A stretch of 64,000 bases of DNA from Corynebacterium macginleyi (GTDB lineage: Bacteria > Actinomycetota > Actinomycetes > Mycobacteriales > Mycobacteriaceae), in the NCBI RefSeq assembly GCF_003688935.1, contig NZ_REGE01000002.1, positions 124,001 to 188,000 on the forward strand, in the 5' to 3' direction. A program made the translations under genes and the position numbers. Each line of letters begins with the position of its first letter. Within the stretch, counting starts at the first letter, position 1. Shown piece by piece: positions 25,371 through 34,962 of this stretch. The notes under the pieces are model-generated. The model was not told where the DNA came from. It worked only from the letters and a program-made list of their open reading frames with translations, and ran no database searches.

Positions 25371-26840
25371 GTGGCAGCCACTGATTCTTCAGACCAGGCA
25401 CTCGGCGAGGACGATAAGTCAGCCGGGGCATCTACTCCTGCAAAGAAGACCGCCAAAAAGACAGCAAAGAAAGCGGTGAAGAAAGCCGCTAAAAAGTCAG
25501 TGAAAAAGACTGCCAAGAAAACGGCTAAGAAAACCGCCAAGAAAACGGCGAAAAAATCAGCCAAGAAAGCTGTCAAAAAGGCCGTGCAAACCCCTGCAGC
25601 GGAACCACAAGAGGCCCCCGCAAACTCCACAGGACAAGCACAGTCGGAGGTTGAGAACGCGGAGGACCAGCTCAGTCCCATCGAGCACAGTGCGCCCGCG
25701 GATGACGTCGACTTCGACCCCTCCCATGACGACATCGAAGAAGACGACTTCGATGCCCCCACTGGCCTCGATGAAGAGGATATCCAGGATGAGTTGGGCG
25801 AGGAAGAAAAGGACGAGGATGAAGCAGAAGATTCATCCTCGGTCTGGGACGAGGAAGAGTCCGTTGCTCTGCGCCAAGCTCGCAAGGATGCACAGCTGAC
25901 CGCCTCCGCCGACTCCGTCCGTGCGTACCTCAAGCAGATAGGCAAGGTAGCCCTGCTGAATGCGGAGCAGGAGGTCTCATTAGCAAAACGCATTGAGGCT
26001 GGCCTGTACGCTCAGCACCGCATGGACGAGATGGAAAAGGCTCGCGCGGAAGGCGATAAGGCTGCGAAGCTCTCCCCTATGGAAAAGCGCGACCTGCGCA
26101 TTATCGCAAGGGATGGGCGCAAGGCTAAAAACCACCTGTTGGAAGCCAATCTTCGCCTTGTGGTGTCCTTGGCCAAGCGCTACACCGGGCGCGGCATGGC
26201 TTTCTTGGACCTGATCCAGGAAGGCAATCTGGGCCTTATCCGCGCTGTTGAGAAGTTCGACTACACCAAGGGCTATAAGTTTTCTACCTACGCTACGTGG
26301 TGGATCCGCCAGGCCATTACCCGCGCCATGGCTGACCAAGCCCGTACGATCCGCATCCCAGTCCACATGGTGGAAGTCATCAACAAACTGGGCCGCATTC
26401 AGCGCGAACTGCTCCAGGACTTAGGCCGCGAGCCCACCCCACAAGAGCTGGCTAAGGAAATGGACATCACCGAAGAAAAGGTGATGGAGATTCAGCAGTA
26501 TGCGCGAGAGCCCATCTCCCTGGACCAGACCATCGGTGATGAGGGCGATTCACAGTTGGGTGACTTCATCGAGGACTCTGAGGCCGTCATCGCTGTCGAT
26601 GCCGTGTCCTTTACTTTGCTGCAGGACCAGCTCCAGGACGTGCTGACTACGTTGTCCGAGCGTGAAGCCGGCGTTGTGCGCCTGCGCTTCGGTCTCACTG
26701 ATGGCATGCCGCGCACCTTAGACGAGATTGGCCAAGTCTACGGGGTCACCCGCGAACGCATCCGCCAGATCGAATCCAAGACGATGTCGAAACTGCGCCA
26801 CCCCTCTCGCTCGCAGGTATTGCGCGATTACCTCGACTAG
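25371..26840 (+). CDS. sigA: primary RNA polymerase sigma factor SigA
   Basis: Directs housekeeping transcription. 489 residues from a GTG preceded by GAAAGGG. Residues about 22-70 are a tract of [14 protein letters not shown] repeats; about 85-170 are highly acidic; then the conserved regions: 1.2 ([10 protein letters not shown]), 2.1-2.4 ([30 protein letters not shown]), 3 and 4.2 ([20 protein letters not shown]). The group 1 identity follows from its length, N-terminal extension and ppgK neighbour. A strong terminator follows. Confidence 0.97.
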   Translation: MAATDSSDQALGEDDKSAGASTPAKKTAKKTAKKAVKKAAKKSVKKTAKKTAKKTAKKTAKKSAKKAVKKAVQTPAAEPQEAPANSTGQAQSEVENAEDQLSPIEHSAPADDVDFDPSHDDIEEDDFDAPTGLDEEDIQDELGEEEKDEDEAEDSSSVWDEEESVALRQARKDAQLTASADSVRAYLKQIGKVALLNAEQEVSLAKRIEAGLYAQHRMDEMEKARAEGDKAAKLSPMEKRDLRIIARDGRKAKNHLLEANLRLVVSLAKRYTGRGMAFLDLIQEGNLGLIRAVEKFDYTKGYKFSTYATWWIRQAITRAMADQARTIRIPVHMVEVINKLGRIQRELLQDLGREPTPQELAKEMDITEEKVMEIQQYAREPISLDQTIGDEGDSQLGDFIEDSEAVIAVDAVSFTLLQDQLQDVLTTLSEREAGVVRLRFGLTDGMPRTLDEIGQVYGVTRERIRQIESKTMSKLRHPSRSQVLRDYLD

Positions 26841-26865
26841 ATAGCCCACCCACTATAGGGCAGTA

Positions 26866-26896
26866 ACAAGGCCGCACCGTCGTGGTGCGGCCTGTT
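26866..26896 (+). terminator. terminator after sigA
   Basis: GGCCGCACC (26870-26878), loop GTCGT, GGTGCGGCC (26884-26892), extended by AACA/TGTT and followed by a TTATAT tract. Confidence 0.85.
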
Positions 26897-26979
26897 ATAT
26901 ATGTGCCTATCTCCCCTTCCGGCCTGCGGGCTGGCACAGCGAAAGCGACACAGCCATCCGGCCAGAGAACCAGACGGCC

Positions 26980-27009
26980 AGCCGCCCGCCACCGACAAGG
27001 AGGGCGGCT
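26980..27009. repeat. GC-rich inverted repeat at the helicase 3' end
   Basis: AGCCGCCC (26980-26987) and GGGCGGCT (27002-27009), overlapping the helicase stop codon. A second pair, GGCCAGA/TCTGGTT-type, lies at 26960-26980. No T tract, so any terminator would be atypical. Confidence 0.5.
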
Positions 27010-28771
27010 ACCACCTGCGCAGGTAGTTGATGCGCTCGCGCAGTTGGGCCGCGCTGCATAACGCAGTGGGTGGTCCACCGCAGGCCTTGCGGACCTCCGT
27101 GTGGATGGCACCGTGCGGCCGACCGGAGCTCTGTGCGGCGATGGAGACCACGGTGTTAAGTTCCTTGCGCAGCGCGCCGAGCTCGTCGACCACGCCGGTA
27201 TTGTCCGCAGAACCGGCTACTTGTGGTGGCGAGGCAGACGCGTGCCCTATGCCGTACATCCTGTGGCGGTGAGCCTGTTCCGCCTCGGCGAGCCGGCGCG
27301 CTTTTTCCTTGGCCTCACGGCGGTCCATTTCCTCGGATTGTTTCTTGCGCAAAAGGTCTTTGACCTGGTCGGCATCGAGAAGCCCGGGAATGCCGAGGAA
27401 GTCGGCCTCCTCATCGGAGGTTACATCGCCGGTATTAAATTGCGAGCCGTTATAGAGCAGGCCAGAAAATTCGGCTTCGGCGCCTAAGGACTCATAAGAC
27501 TTTTCCAGCATATCTGGTTCGGTCTTTTTCTGGTTTGCTTGCTCGAGTAGCTCGTCGTCCCAGCCTTCTTTCTCAGTCTTTTCTTTGCCTAAGACGTGGT
27601 CGCGGGATTTTTCCATGTGCTCGGCAAGGCCGAGCAGCACAGGGACGGAGGGCAGGAATACCGAGGCGGTTTCGCCAGGCATGCGGGAACGCACGAAGCG
27701 GCCGATTGCCTGGGCGAAGAACAAGGGGGTCGACGCGGAGGTAGCGTAGACGCCCACTGCGAGGCGGGGAACATCGACGCCCTCGGACACCATGCGTACA
27801 GCAACCATCCATTCATCGGTAGAGTCCGCAAATTCTTGAATGCGGTCAGAGGAGCCTGGGTCATCGGACAAAATCACCGAGACTGGGGTATTGGAGAGTT
27901 GCTTGAGGATTTTCGCGTAGGCGCGGGCGGTGGTGGTATCGGAAGCCAGCACGAGCCCGCCGGCATCCGGCATATTGCGCCGCATCTGTATCAAACGGGT
28001 ATGAGCCGCTTGCAGCACAGCTGGGATCCATTCGCCCTTGGGGTCAAGTGCGGTGCGCCAAGCGCGCGCAGTCTGTTCTACGTTCATGATGTCACCCAAG
28101 CGCGCGGAGTGCTCCTCTCCGGCTGAGTCCCGCCAGCGCGCCTCGCCGGAGTAGGACAAGAAGACGACGGGGCGCACGACGCCATCGGCAAGCGCATCGC
28201 CGTACCCGTAGGTATGGTCGGCGCGCGAGACCTTATGGCCTTCCCCATCGTCCTCATAGCGAACAAAGGGAATGGGGGATTCATCGGAGCGAAACGGCGT
28301 ACCGGTCAGTGCGAGGCGGTGGTTAACGTCGTCGTAGGCCTCCTTGACGCCGTTGCCCCAACTTTTAGCATCGCCGGCGTGGTGAATCTCGTCCAAGATC
28401 ACCAAAGTGCGCCGCGCGGAGGCAACGGCGCGGTGTTTGAAGGGGTGCATGCCCACCTGGGCATAGGTCACCACGATGCCGTCCATGCTGGGGTTGACCG
28501 CCGAGGAGTTCGTGAAGGCAGGGTCCAAGGCCAATCCCACCCGCGCGGCTGCGGCGGACCACTGGGTTTTAAGGTGCTCGGTAGGCACCACGACGATGAC
28601 GCGCTCTACCGTGCGGTTTTCCATGAGCTCCGTCGCGATGCGCAGGGCAAAGGTGGTTTTACCCGCACCTGGGGTCGCCACGGCCATAAAGTCTTGTGGC
28701 TTGGTGGCGAGGAATTTATCGAGGGCTGATTGCTGCCACGCGCGGAGATTCGTCTTCTTAAACGTCCTCAC
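27008..28771 (-). CDS. superfamily 2 DEAD/DEAH-type helicase (ResIII/XPB-like)
   Basis: 587 residues: Walker A ATPGAGKTTFALRIA at about 31-45, Walker B ILDEIHHAGD, motif III-like LTGTPFRSDE, and motif VI QAIGRFVRSRMPG; the C-terminal 200 residues are charged and family-specific. It resembles the ResIII/XPB-type single-protein helicases of Actinobacteria, which probably act on DNA in repair, but there is no nuclease domain and the role is not known. Its start overlaps the DUF3039 stop by 4 nt, so the two are translationally coupled. Confidence 0.85.
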   Translation of the reverse strand: MRTFKKTNLRAWQQSALDKFLATKPQDFMAVATPGAGKTTFALRIATELMENRTVERVIVVVPTEHLKTQWSAAAARVGLALDPAFTNSSAVNPSMDGIVVTYAQVGMHPFKHRAVASARRTLVILDEIHHAGDAKSWGNGVKEAYDDVNHRLALTGTPFRSDESPIPFVRYEDDGEGHKVSRADHTYGYGDALADGVVRPVVFLSYSGEARWRDSAGEEHSARLGDIMNVEQTARAWRTALDPKGEWIPAVLQAAHTRLIQMRRNMPDAGGLVLASDTTTARAYAKILKQLSNTPVSVILSDDPGSSDRIQEFADSTDEWMVAVRMVSEGVDVPRLAVGVYATSASTPLFFAQAIGRFVRSRMPGETASVFLPSVPVLLGLAEHMEKSRDHVLGKEKTEKEGWDDELLEQANQKKTEPDMLEKSYESLGAEAEFSGLLYNGSQFNTGDVTSDEEADFLGIPGLLDADQVKDLLRKKQSEEMDRREAKEKARRLAEAEQAHRHRMYGIGHASASPPQVAGSADNTGVVDELGALRKELNTVVSIAAQSSGRPHGAIHTEVRKACGGPPTALCSAAQLRERINYLRRW

Positions 28772-29010
28772 TTGCGGCGAAGACCCTTAAAAACGCGTTC
28801 GCAATCGGGGCAGACCGGCGAGCCCGGCTTTGCTTGTTTGGTTACCGGGAAGGTCTCACCGCACAGGGCAACGACAAACTTGCCGTTGACCGCGGAATCG
28901 AGGATCTGATCCTTTTTGACGTAGTGGAAGAACTTCGGCGTGTCATTATCCGTCGTCGAGGTGTCTTCGCGAATATCTGGCCGTTCAATTGTCTTCGTAG
29001 TCGTAGTCAC
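28768..29010 (-). CDS. DUF3039 protein, probable zinc binder
   Basis: 80 residues with KFFHYVKKDQI and the C-terminal ALCGETFP...SPVCPDCERVF segment characteristic of DUF3039; three cysteines in CG and CPDC contexts, with one His, could hold zinc. Actinobacterial family of unknown role (M. tuberculosis Rv2708c at the same place between sigA and sigB). GTG start at 29010, with CAAAAT 7 nt upstream; the frame extends three codons further to 29019. First gene of a two-gene unit with the helicase. Confidence 0.85.
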   Translation of the reverse strand: MTTTTKTIERPDIREDTSTTDNDTPKFFHYVKKDQILDSAVNGKFVVALCGETFPVTKQAKPGSPVCPDCERVFKGLRRK

Positions 29011-29157
29011 GCACCCCATTTTGCCGCATCAGCATCGAACTTTGCGAGTCATGCGTCTACCCTTGGAGAACATGCACACTCTACGCAAGCCAACGCCGGC
29101 TTTCCCGTCCCCTGTTGAAGGGGTACACGCCGCGCTCCAGGGAGGTGCGTAATTTAA

Positions 29158-29541
29158 GTGTTTGGCAAAAAGGAACGTTTTCTCATCACGGATGCCAAGC
29201 TTTCGCCCGCACAAGATCGCAGGCGCCGGGAGTTATGGTACGGCTTTTTTCAATTCTTGCGCGTGCCATCCCTGCTCATTGCCGGGGTCTTTTTATACCT
29301 GCATTGGTGGCTGCTCGCGGCGATTATCGTGGGCGTGACTTTTCCTCTGCCGTGGATCGCCGTGGTGATTGGCAATAGCCGCGGTGAGAAGACGGACAAA
29401 CGGGATAAAAATGTCTATAAGCCGGCGATGAATCGGCAGTTGTATTCGCAATATCAGAACCAGCAGATTTCCCCCAGCGGCTCCACGGCAATCGAAGCTC
29501 ATCATCCCATCATCGACCATGATGATATTGCCTCCGACTAG
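29158..29541 (+). CDS. DUF3099 membrane protein
   Basis: 127 residues. After FGKKERFLITDAKLSPAQDRRRRE come two membrane segments (about 39-57 and 61-78), then a basic segment (RGEKTDKRDKNVYKP) and a polar Gln/Asn-rich tail. The core matches DUF3099, an actinobacterial family of unknown function. GTG start with GGAGG about 12 nt upstream. Same position as M. tuberculosis Rv2709. Confidence 0.82.
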   Translation: MFGKKERFLITDAKLSPAQDRRRRELWYGFFQFLRVPSLLIAGVFLYLHWWLLAAIIVGVTFPLPWIAVVIGNSRGEKTDKRDKNVYKPAMNRQLYSQYQNQQISPSGSTAIEAHHPIIDHDDIASD

Positions 29542-29589
29542 CCGCATCATCAGCTTAAGTAGCACGACTGGAAAGGATCTTCACCCAGC

Positions 29590-31167
29590 ATGACGCCCTT
29601 TGGCCCTCACTTCGATGCCGCCGCTCTGCGCGATCTGGCCCCAGAGTTAGCGGAGGCTTTCTCGCATGCCGGTTTTACTACCGATGGTTTAGCAGGGCAT
29701 TTGGGCCCGGAACTTACGGAGGCGCTCTACCGTGGTGAGCCTGCCCCAGTGGCGCGCGGAACCGCGAGCGATTCCCAGCTCGATGTACTCATTCGCTTCT
29801 TCCTGCTGCATGAGCATTTGCCTGCCACGCTGCTTGCCGATGCCCTCGGGGCCCGCCTTGCCGCCAAGCTGCTGGATGCCAGCGTGGCGCTTTCCGATGA
29901 TCGCGGCAATATCTACATCGCCCTTGATATCCGGCCCCATATCATCGTTGGATCCAATCGCCTCGTTTTTTCCGATGTCGATGCCTCGCTGGTGGAACAC
30001 GTCCCCGGCGCGGATCACGTCTTGGGCGTCGGAGCGGCGAGCCTCTCGCTACTGCAATCGACGCCGGTGAGCCCGGTATCAACGGTACTTGATCTGGGCA
30101 CCGGGTCAGGCGTGCAATTGCTGGGTCAGCTCGAGTGCGCGCGCAGCATTACAGCGACGGATGTCCACCGGCGTGCGCTTGATTTGGCCGCAGCAACCGT
30201 TGCTGCTGCGGGATCCAGCACCGAGGTAGAGCTTGTAGAAGGCTCGTGGTTCGAGCCCGTTGCGGGACGCACCTTTGACCGCATCGTTGCCAATCCCCCG
30301 TTCGTCGTTGGCCTGCCCGAGGTGGGCCATGTCTATCGCGATTCTGGTCTGAATTTAGATGGGGCTAGTCAATTGGTGGTATCCCAGGCAGTTGAGCACC
30401 TCACCCCGGGCGGAACAGCACATTTGCTCGCCGCCTGGGTGCACACCAGTGGGCACACCTGGCAACAGCGCGTGGCCTCGTGGCTGCCGGATAAGGGTAT
30501 AGCTGCCTGGATAATTCAACGCGATATCGCCGATCCCTGCCTCTACGTATCCACTTGGCTCAAGGATGAATCTTTGGATGTGCGCAGCGATGAGGGCAAG
30601 GCCCGCTCCACGGCTTGGCTGGATCATTTCCACGACCACGAAGTCACAGGTGTCGGGTTTGGATTCGTCGCCATCCAAAAAATCGCCGCTAATGAGCCCT
30701 CCGATATCTTGGCCGAAGAAATGCCACAGCACTTTAGTGATCCATTGGGACCCGAAGTGGAAGAATACTTCGCCCGCGTGGCGTGGCTGCGCGACTTGGT
30801 GCCTGGTGAGTTGGAAGGCAAGCACTTCCAGGTGCGCCCTCAGCTGGCGCAGGAAGAAATCAGCGTGGCCGATACCGATAACAAACAAGGATTTAGCCGG
30901 GCGGTCATCCGGCTCACCCGTACCGATGGACCCCGGTGGAGCCACGAAGTCGATGAGCACTTGGCCGCAATCGTTGCAGGCCTATCTCCCCAGGGGCTCA
31001 ACCTTGGCGATACCGTGAGCCTTTATGCTGCCGCGCACGGCTTCGATGAAGCAGAGCTGACTGCGGGCGCGCTTCCCGCCATTATCGATATGGTCCGTCA
31101 CGGCCTGCTTATCCCCGCCGATCTGCTGCTCGAGGATAAGGTTTCCCCGGCTGCCCACACCGATTAG
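29590..31167 (+). CDS. class I SAM-dependent methyltransferase, HemK/RlmG-like
   Basis: 525 residues. An N-terminal helical domain (about 1-120), then a Rossmann methyltransferase with [13 protein letters not shown] (motif I, about 165-177) and VANPPFVVG (NPPF motif IV) typical of enzymes that methylate planar nitrogens such as the glutamine of release factors or the N2 of guanine, and a C-terminal domain of about 200 residues. It is an actinobacterial protein whose target is not known. It starts with ATG after GGATC; dtd follows by 50 nt. Confidence 0.82.
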   Translation: MTPFGPHFDAAALRDLAPELAEAFSHAGFTTDGLAGHLGPELTEALYRGEPAPVARGTASDSQLDVLIRFFLLHEHLPATLLADALGARLAAKLLDASVALSDDRGNIYIALDIRPHIIVGSNRLVFSDVDASLVEHVPGADHVLGVGAASLSLLQSTPVSPVSTVLDLGTGSGVQLLGQLECARSITATDVHRRALDLAAATVAAAGSSTEVELVEGSWFEPVAGRTFDRIVANPPFVVGLPEVGHVYRDSGLNLDGASQLVVSQAVEHLTPGGTAHLLAAWVHTSGHTWQQRVASWLPDKGIAAWIIQRDIADPCLYVSTWLKDESLDVRSDEGKARSTAWLDHFHDHEVTGVGFGFVAIQKIAANEPSDILAEEMPQHFSDPLGPEVEEYFARVAWLRDLVPGELEGKHFQVRPQLAQEEISVADTDNKQGFSRAVIRLTRTDGPRWSHEVDEHLAAIVAGLSPQGLNLGDTVSLYAAAHGFDEAELTAGALPAIIDMVRHGLLIPADLLLEDKVSPAAHTD

Positions 31168-31217
31168 CACTTAATAGCCTTAATAGCACCGTACAGCCAA
31201 GAAAGGAAGGTTCTTTC

Positions 31218-31661
31218 ATGCGCGCAGTACTAACCCGTGTGTCCGAAGCCGCGGTCACCGTAGCGGGCGAAACCGTCGGCGCCATCGACTGCCCGGAAAC
31301 CGGCGGGATTTTAGCCCTCGTCGGTGTCTCTAGAGAGGATGTGGTGGATTGGAAACCGCGGGCGGAAAAGATGGCCCGTAAGATAGCGGAGCTGCGCATC
31401 CTCGAGGGTGAAGTATCGGTTGCCGATGCCGGAGCGCCGGTGCTAGTAGTAAGCCAGTTCACACTTTACGGCCGCACCGCCAAGGGGCGGCGCCCATCGT
31501 GGGTCGATGCAGCCCCCGGAGAAGAGGCCGAGCCGGTCATTGCGGCGATCGTCGCAATGCTGCGTGAGCGCGATATCACGGTTGCAACAGGCCGATTCGG
31601 GGCGGTGATGCGCGTATCCTCTGTCAATGAAGGCCCCTTTACGGTTGTGGTCGAGACCTAA
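31218..31661 (+). CDS. dtd: D-aminoacyl-tRNA deacylase
   Basis: Removes D-amino acids mischarged on tRNA and acts on glycyl-tRNA-Ala. 147 residues from [15 protein letters not shown], with both active-site motifs: SQFTLYG and the C-terminal NEGPFT (NxGPxT). Ribosome binding site AAGGAAGG before the ATG. Full length. Confidence 0.95.
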   Translation: MRAVLTRVSEAAVTVAGETVGAIDCPETGGILALVGVSREDVVDWKPRAEKMARKIAELRILEGEVSVADAGAPVLVVSQFTLYGRTAKGRRPSWVDAAPGEEAEPVIAAIVAMLRERDITVATGRFGAVMRVSSVNEGPFTVVVET

Positions 31662-32023
31662 TGCCCTCTCCCGTATTCTCTCATCACCAGGCGCTTCCTT
31701 ACTCGCGTGCATATTCACGCCCGCAATTGACGAGGAACTGGCCCGCAACGCACCTCAGTCTATCTAGCTATACATATTGGAGGGCGCAGCGCAAGTTTTG
31801 AGAGGGTGATAATTAACCTACTCAGAATGTAATAATTTATTATCACCTTGCATCGTTGTGGGCTTATACTTGAGACGTAACGAAGCGAATGGGCTGGACA
31901 AGAGCGAAAAAAATTTATTTTCAACCCCTTGGCCGCACACACTGGTAAGAGAAAACTTTTTCTCACTCCAGGGTGGCAGGAGCCCGCAAGCTTCGGTCAA
32001 CCCCATGCAGAGGAGGAAAGAAA
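31662..32023. other. 362-bp regulatory region upstream of the serine genes
   Basis: No convincing protein. It contains a 9-bp inverted repeat with AT-rich spacer (31805-31847), a second AT-rich stretch at 31908-31920, and a hairpin CTGG-taa-GAGAAAA-ct-TTTTCTC-act-CCAG (31942-31971) in the probable leader, ending with AGGAGG before the transporter ATG. No known riboswitch consensus was recognised. Confidence 0.6.
31805..31847. promoter_or_regulatory. candidate operator: 9-bp inverted repeat
   Basis: GGTGATAAT (31805-31813) and ATTATCACC (31839-31847), 34 bp start to start, roughly three helical turns. Position upstream of the serine transporter makes it a candidate site for the YheO-like regulator encoded downstream. 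Confidence 0.5.
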
Positions 32024-33418
32024 ATGTCCCACAAGCTCTTGCGCCACGGACAAGTCGAGCACCCAAAACACGGCGCACAAATTGCAGAACAACTACCCGC
32101 GGAAGAAATGCCCCCCGCGGAGGGGATAGACACCCCCTTCGAAGGTCGAAAAAGCGCCCCAGCGTGGAACAAAGAAGACACCGTATGGATGCTCTCGCTG
32201 TTCGGCACCGCCATTGGCGCAGGCGTACTCTTCCTTCCTATCAACGCTGGCATCGGCGGCATCATCCCGCTGCTTATTATGACGGTCGTCGCCTTGCCGA
32301 TGACCTATTGGGCCCACCGCGGCATGACTCGTCTGGTCCTTTCCAGCTCAAAGCCGGATGGCGATCTCACCGACGTCGTGGAAGAACACTTCGGCGTGAA
32401 AGCCGGCGTGTTGATGAATATCCTGTACTTCCTCTCCGTCTACCCCATCCTATTGGTGTACTCGGTAACAATCACCAACACGGTCAATTCCTTCTTGGAA
32501 AACCAGCTGGGTATTAATCCTCCGGACCGCTGGCTTACTTCGCTGATTCTAGTAGGCGGCCTCATCCTGGTGGTGCGTATGGGTAAAAACGTGGTTGTCC
32601 ACGTCATGTCCTACTTGGTCTATCCGTTCATCGGCATCCTGGTCTTGCTCTCGCTGTACCTCATCCCCAAGTGGAATACCGCACTATTTGATACCTTCGA
32701 CCTCAACGTCGCGCGCGAAGCCTCCGGCCACAGCATGGGCGTTACCTTGATGCTCTTGGTGCCAGTCATGGTCTTTTCCTTCAACCACTCGCCCATGATT
32801 TCTTCCTTCGCCGTTGACCGCCGCCAGACCTACGGCAAGTACGCGGAATACAAGTCCCGCAACATCTTGCTCCGCGCGGAAATACTCATGGTCGTCGTCG
32901 TAATGTTCTTCGTCTTCTCCTGCGCGCTGAGCCTATCGCCCGCAGATATGGCGGAGGCCAAAGAGCAAAATATCACCATCTTGTCGTACTTAGCCAACCA
33001 CTTTGATAACCCCGTCATCCAGTGGATCGCCCCCATCATCGCCATGATTGCCGTAGCTAAGTCCTTCTTGGGCCACTACCTGGGCGCTGCCGAAGGTTTT
33101 GAGGGTCTCCTAGTCAAAGGCAACAAGAACGCAAATAAAAATGATGCGGAATCCAGCCACAAGCTCGATACCATCACGCTCATCTTCATGCTGGTTACCG
33201 CATGGCTCATCGCCTGGGCAGATCCTTCCATCCTCGGCATGATTGAAACCCTGTGTGGTCCGACCATCGCTATCATGCTGTTCCTCATCCCGATGATTGC
33301 TATCCACAAGGTCCCGGCGCTCGCCCGCTTCAAGGGCAAGGTCTCCAACTACTTCGTCTTCATCATGGGCCTTGTCGCCCTCGCCACCATCATCTACTCC
33401 ATCGTGCAGGCTTTCTAA
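32024..33418 (+). CDS. sdaC: serine/threonine:proton symporter, SdaC family (HAAAP)
   Basis: 464 residues with about eleven membrane segments. After a 45-residue polar start comes DTVWMLSLFGTAIGAGVLFLPI, the typical first segment of hydroxy/aromatic amino acid permeases; FNHSPMISSFAV and the SFLGHYLGAAEG segment mark the SdaC/serine transporter branch. It imports L-serine (or threonine) with protons. The ATG at 32024 directly follows AGGAGGAAAGAAA; an upstream frame to 31973 is open but unlikely. sdaA follows by 37 nt. Confidence 0.9.
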   Translation: MSHKLLRHGQVEHPKHGAQIAEQLPAEEMPPAEGIDTPFEGRKSAPAWNKEDTVWMLSLFGTAIGAGVLFLPINAGIGGIIPLLIMTVVALPMTYWAHRGMTRLVLSSSKPDGDLTDVVEEHFGVKAGVLMNILYFLSVYPILLVYSVTITNTVNSFLENQLGINPPDRWLTSLILVGGLILVVRMGKNVVVHVMSYLVYPFIGILVLLSLYLIPKWNTALFDTFDLNVAREASGHSMGVTLMLLVPVMVFSFNHSPMISSFAVDRRQTYGKYAEYKSRNILLRAEILMVVVVMFFVFSCALSLSPADMAEAKEQNITILSYLANHFDNPVIQWIAPIIAMIAVAKSFLGHYLGAAEGFEGLLVKGNKNANKNDAESSHKLDTITLIFMLVTAWLIAWADPSILGMIETLCGPTIAIMLFLIPMIAIHKVPALARFKGKVSNYFVFIMGLVALATIIYSIVQAF

Positions 33419-33455
33419 GTAGCCCTGACTACTCAGGATTTTCCAGGAGAAAACC

Positions 33456-34829
33456 ATGTTCATCAGCATCTTCGATATGTTCAAGATTGGTATCGGCCCC
33501 TCAAGCTCACACACGCTCGGGCCAATGAAAGCCGGCAAAGCTTTCGTCGACGAACTTAAAGAAAAAGGCCTCATGGATAAGGTCACCCGCGTCCAGGCCA
33601 ACGTATACGGCTCCCTCTCGCTGACCGGTGTGGGCCACTCCACTGACAAAGCCATTCTGCTGGGCCTGGCAGGCGAAGAACCAGAAACGGTCGATATCGA
33701 TGGCATCTCCGCCTTCATGAAAGAGATTAACCAGAGCGAGACGCTACTTCTCGGTGGCACCCACCAGGTGAGCTTTCCCAAAGACGGCGGCTTCTACTTC
33801 CACGATGATTACCTCCCCATGCATGAAAACGGCATGTGCCTTATCGCCTTTGCCGGCGAGGAGGACATCCTGCACAAGACCTACTACTCCGTGGGCGGCG
33901 GGTTCATCGTCAAGCAAGAAGACTTCGCCACGCGCAGCCAGGATACTGTCGATGTTCCATTCGCCTATTCCAGCGCGGAAGAATTACTCGCGCTGTGCGA
34001 GACTCATAATATGACCCTTCCGGAGCTTGGAAGGGCCAATGAAATGGTGCTGCACAGCGAAGAGGACATCAACGAGCACCTGCGCAAGGTCCGCGATGTT
34101 ATGTACACAGGCATCAAGCGCGGCTCCACCACCGATGGCCCCCTCCCTGGTGCCTTGCTCGTACCGCGCCGCGCCGCTGCCCTCAAGCGCAGGCTGGAGC
34201 AATCAGACCCTCACGATGGCCTCAACATTTTGAGCTGGGTAAATATGTTTGCCTTGGCCATTTCGGAGGAAAACGCCTCCTGTGGCCGTGTCGTCACCGC
34301 ACCTACTAACGGCGCATGCGGCGTCGTGCCTGCGGTACTAGCTTATTTCGATGAATTCGTCGAGCCAGTCACCCCAAGCATGTTTGCTGACTATATTTTC
34401 GCCTGCAACCACATCGCTGCTCTCTACAAGATGAATGCCTCCATTTCCGGTGCAGAAGTAGGCTGCCAGGGAGAAATTGGCGTCGCTTGCTCCATGGCTG
34501 CGGCCGGGTTAGCTCAACTCATGGGAGCGACACCGGAACAAGTCTGCGTGGCTGCCGAAATCGGCATGGAACACAAATTAGGCCTAACCTGTGACCCAGT
34601 CCTAGGCCAAGTTCAAATCCCCTGCATCGAGCGCAATGCAGTAGCCGCGGTAGATGCGATTACCAGCGCACGTATGGCTTTAGACCGCGAAAGCAAGCCC
34701 TGCGTAAGCCTCGATGAGGTCATTTGGACCATGTACAACACCGGTAAGGAACTCAACGCTAAATACCGGGAGACCTCCCAAGGTGGCCTCGCCCTAGCGG
34801 TGCACCCGCCAATTCCGGTATGCGGTTAA
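33456..34829 (+). CDS. sdaA: L-serine ammonia-lyase, iron-sulfur dependent
   Basis: Deaminates L-serine to pyruvate and ammonia. 457 residues with both halves fused: the N-terminal beta domain ([14 protein letters not shown]) and the C-terminal alpha domain with the 4Fe-4S cysteines in [33 protein letters not shown] and [20 protein letters not shown]. Ribosome binding site CAGGAG. Cotranscribed with the transporter, giving an uptake-and-degradation pair for serine; a terminator follows. Confidence 0.95.
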   Translation: MFISIFDMFKIGIGPSSSHTLGPMKAGKAFVDELKEKGLMDKVTRVQANVYGSLSLTGVGHSTDKAILLGLAGEEPETVDIDGISAFMKEINQSETLLLGGTHQVSFPKDGGFYFHDDYLPMHENGMCLIAFAGEEDILHKTYYSVGGGFIVKQEDFATRSQDTVDVPFAYSSAEELLALCETHNMTLPELGRANEMVLHSEEDINEHLRKVRDVMYTGIKRGSTTDGPLPGALLVPRRAAALKRRLEQSDPHDGLNILSWVNMFALAISEENASCGRVVTAPTNGACGVVPAVLAYFDEFVEPVTPSMFADYIFACNHIAALYKMNASISGAEVGCQGEIGVACSMAAAGLAQLMGATPEQVCVAAEIGMEHKLGLTCDPVLGQVQIPCIERNAVAAVDAITSARMALDRESKPCVSLDEVIWTMYNTGKELNAKYRETSQGGLALAVHPPIPVCG

Positions 34830-34870
34830 TGCCGGCAACCTAAGCTCCGGAGAGGGCGCCTTTAAAAACG

Positions 34871-34919
34871 AGGGGGTGAGTACTTGGGCACGGCCGGGTA
34901 CTCGCCTCCTTAGTCGTTT
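34871..34919 (+). terminator. terminator after sdaA
   Basis: 13-nt arms AGGGGGTGAGTAC (34871-34883) and GTACTCGCCTCCT (34898-34910) with one mismatch and one G-U pair, 14-nt loop, then an interrupted T tract (GTTTCTTT). Confidence 0.65.
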
Positions 34920-34962
34920 CTTTGCGGTGTATTCTCAATAATCTGACAGGAATTAAAAGGAC

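Noticed and set aside
25307..25993. 228-codon Ser/Phe/Leu-repeat frame on the minus strand
   Set aside because: Shadow of the repetitive Lys and acidic tracts of sigA; the FFAVFLAVF pattern is a by-product of the complementary codons.
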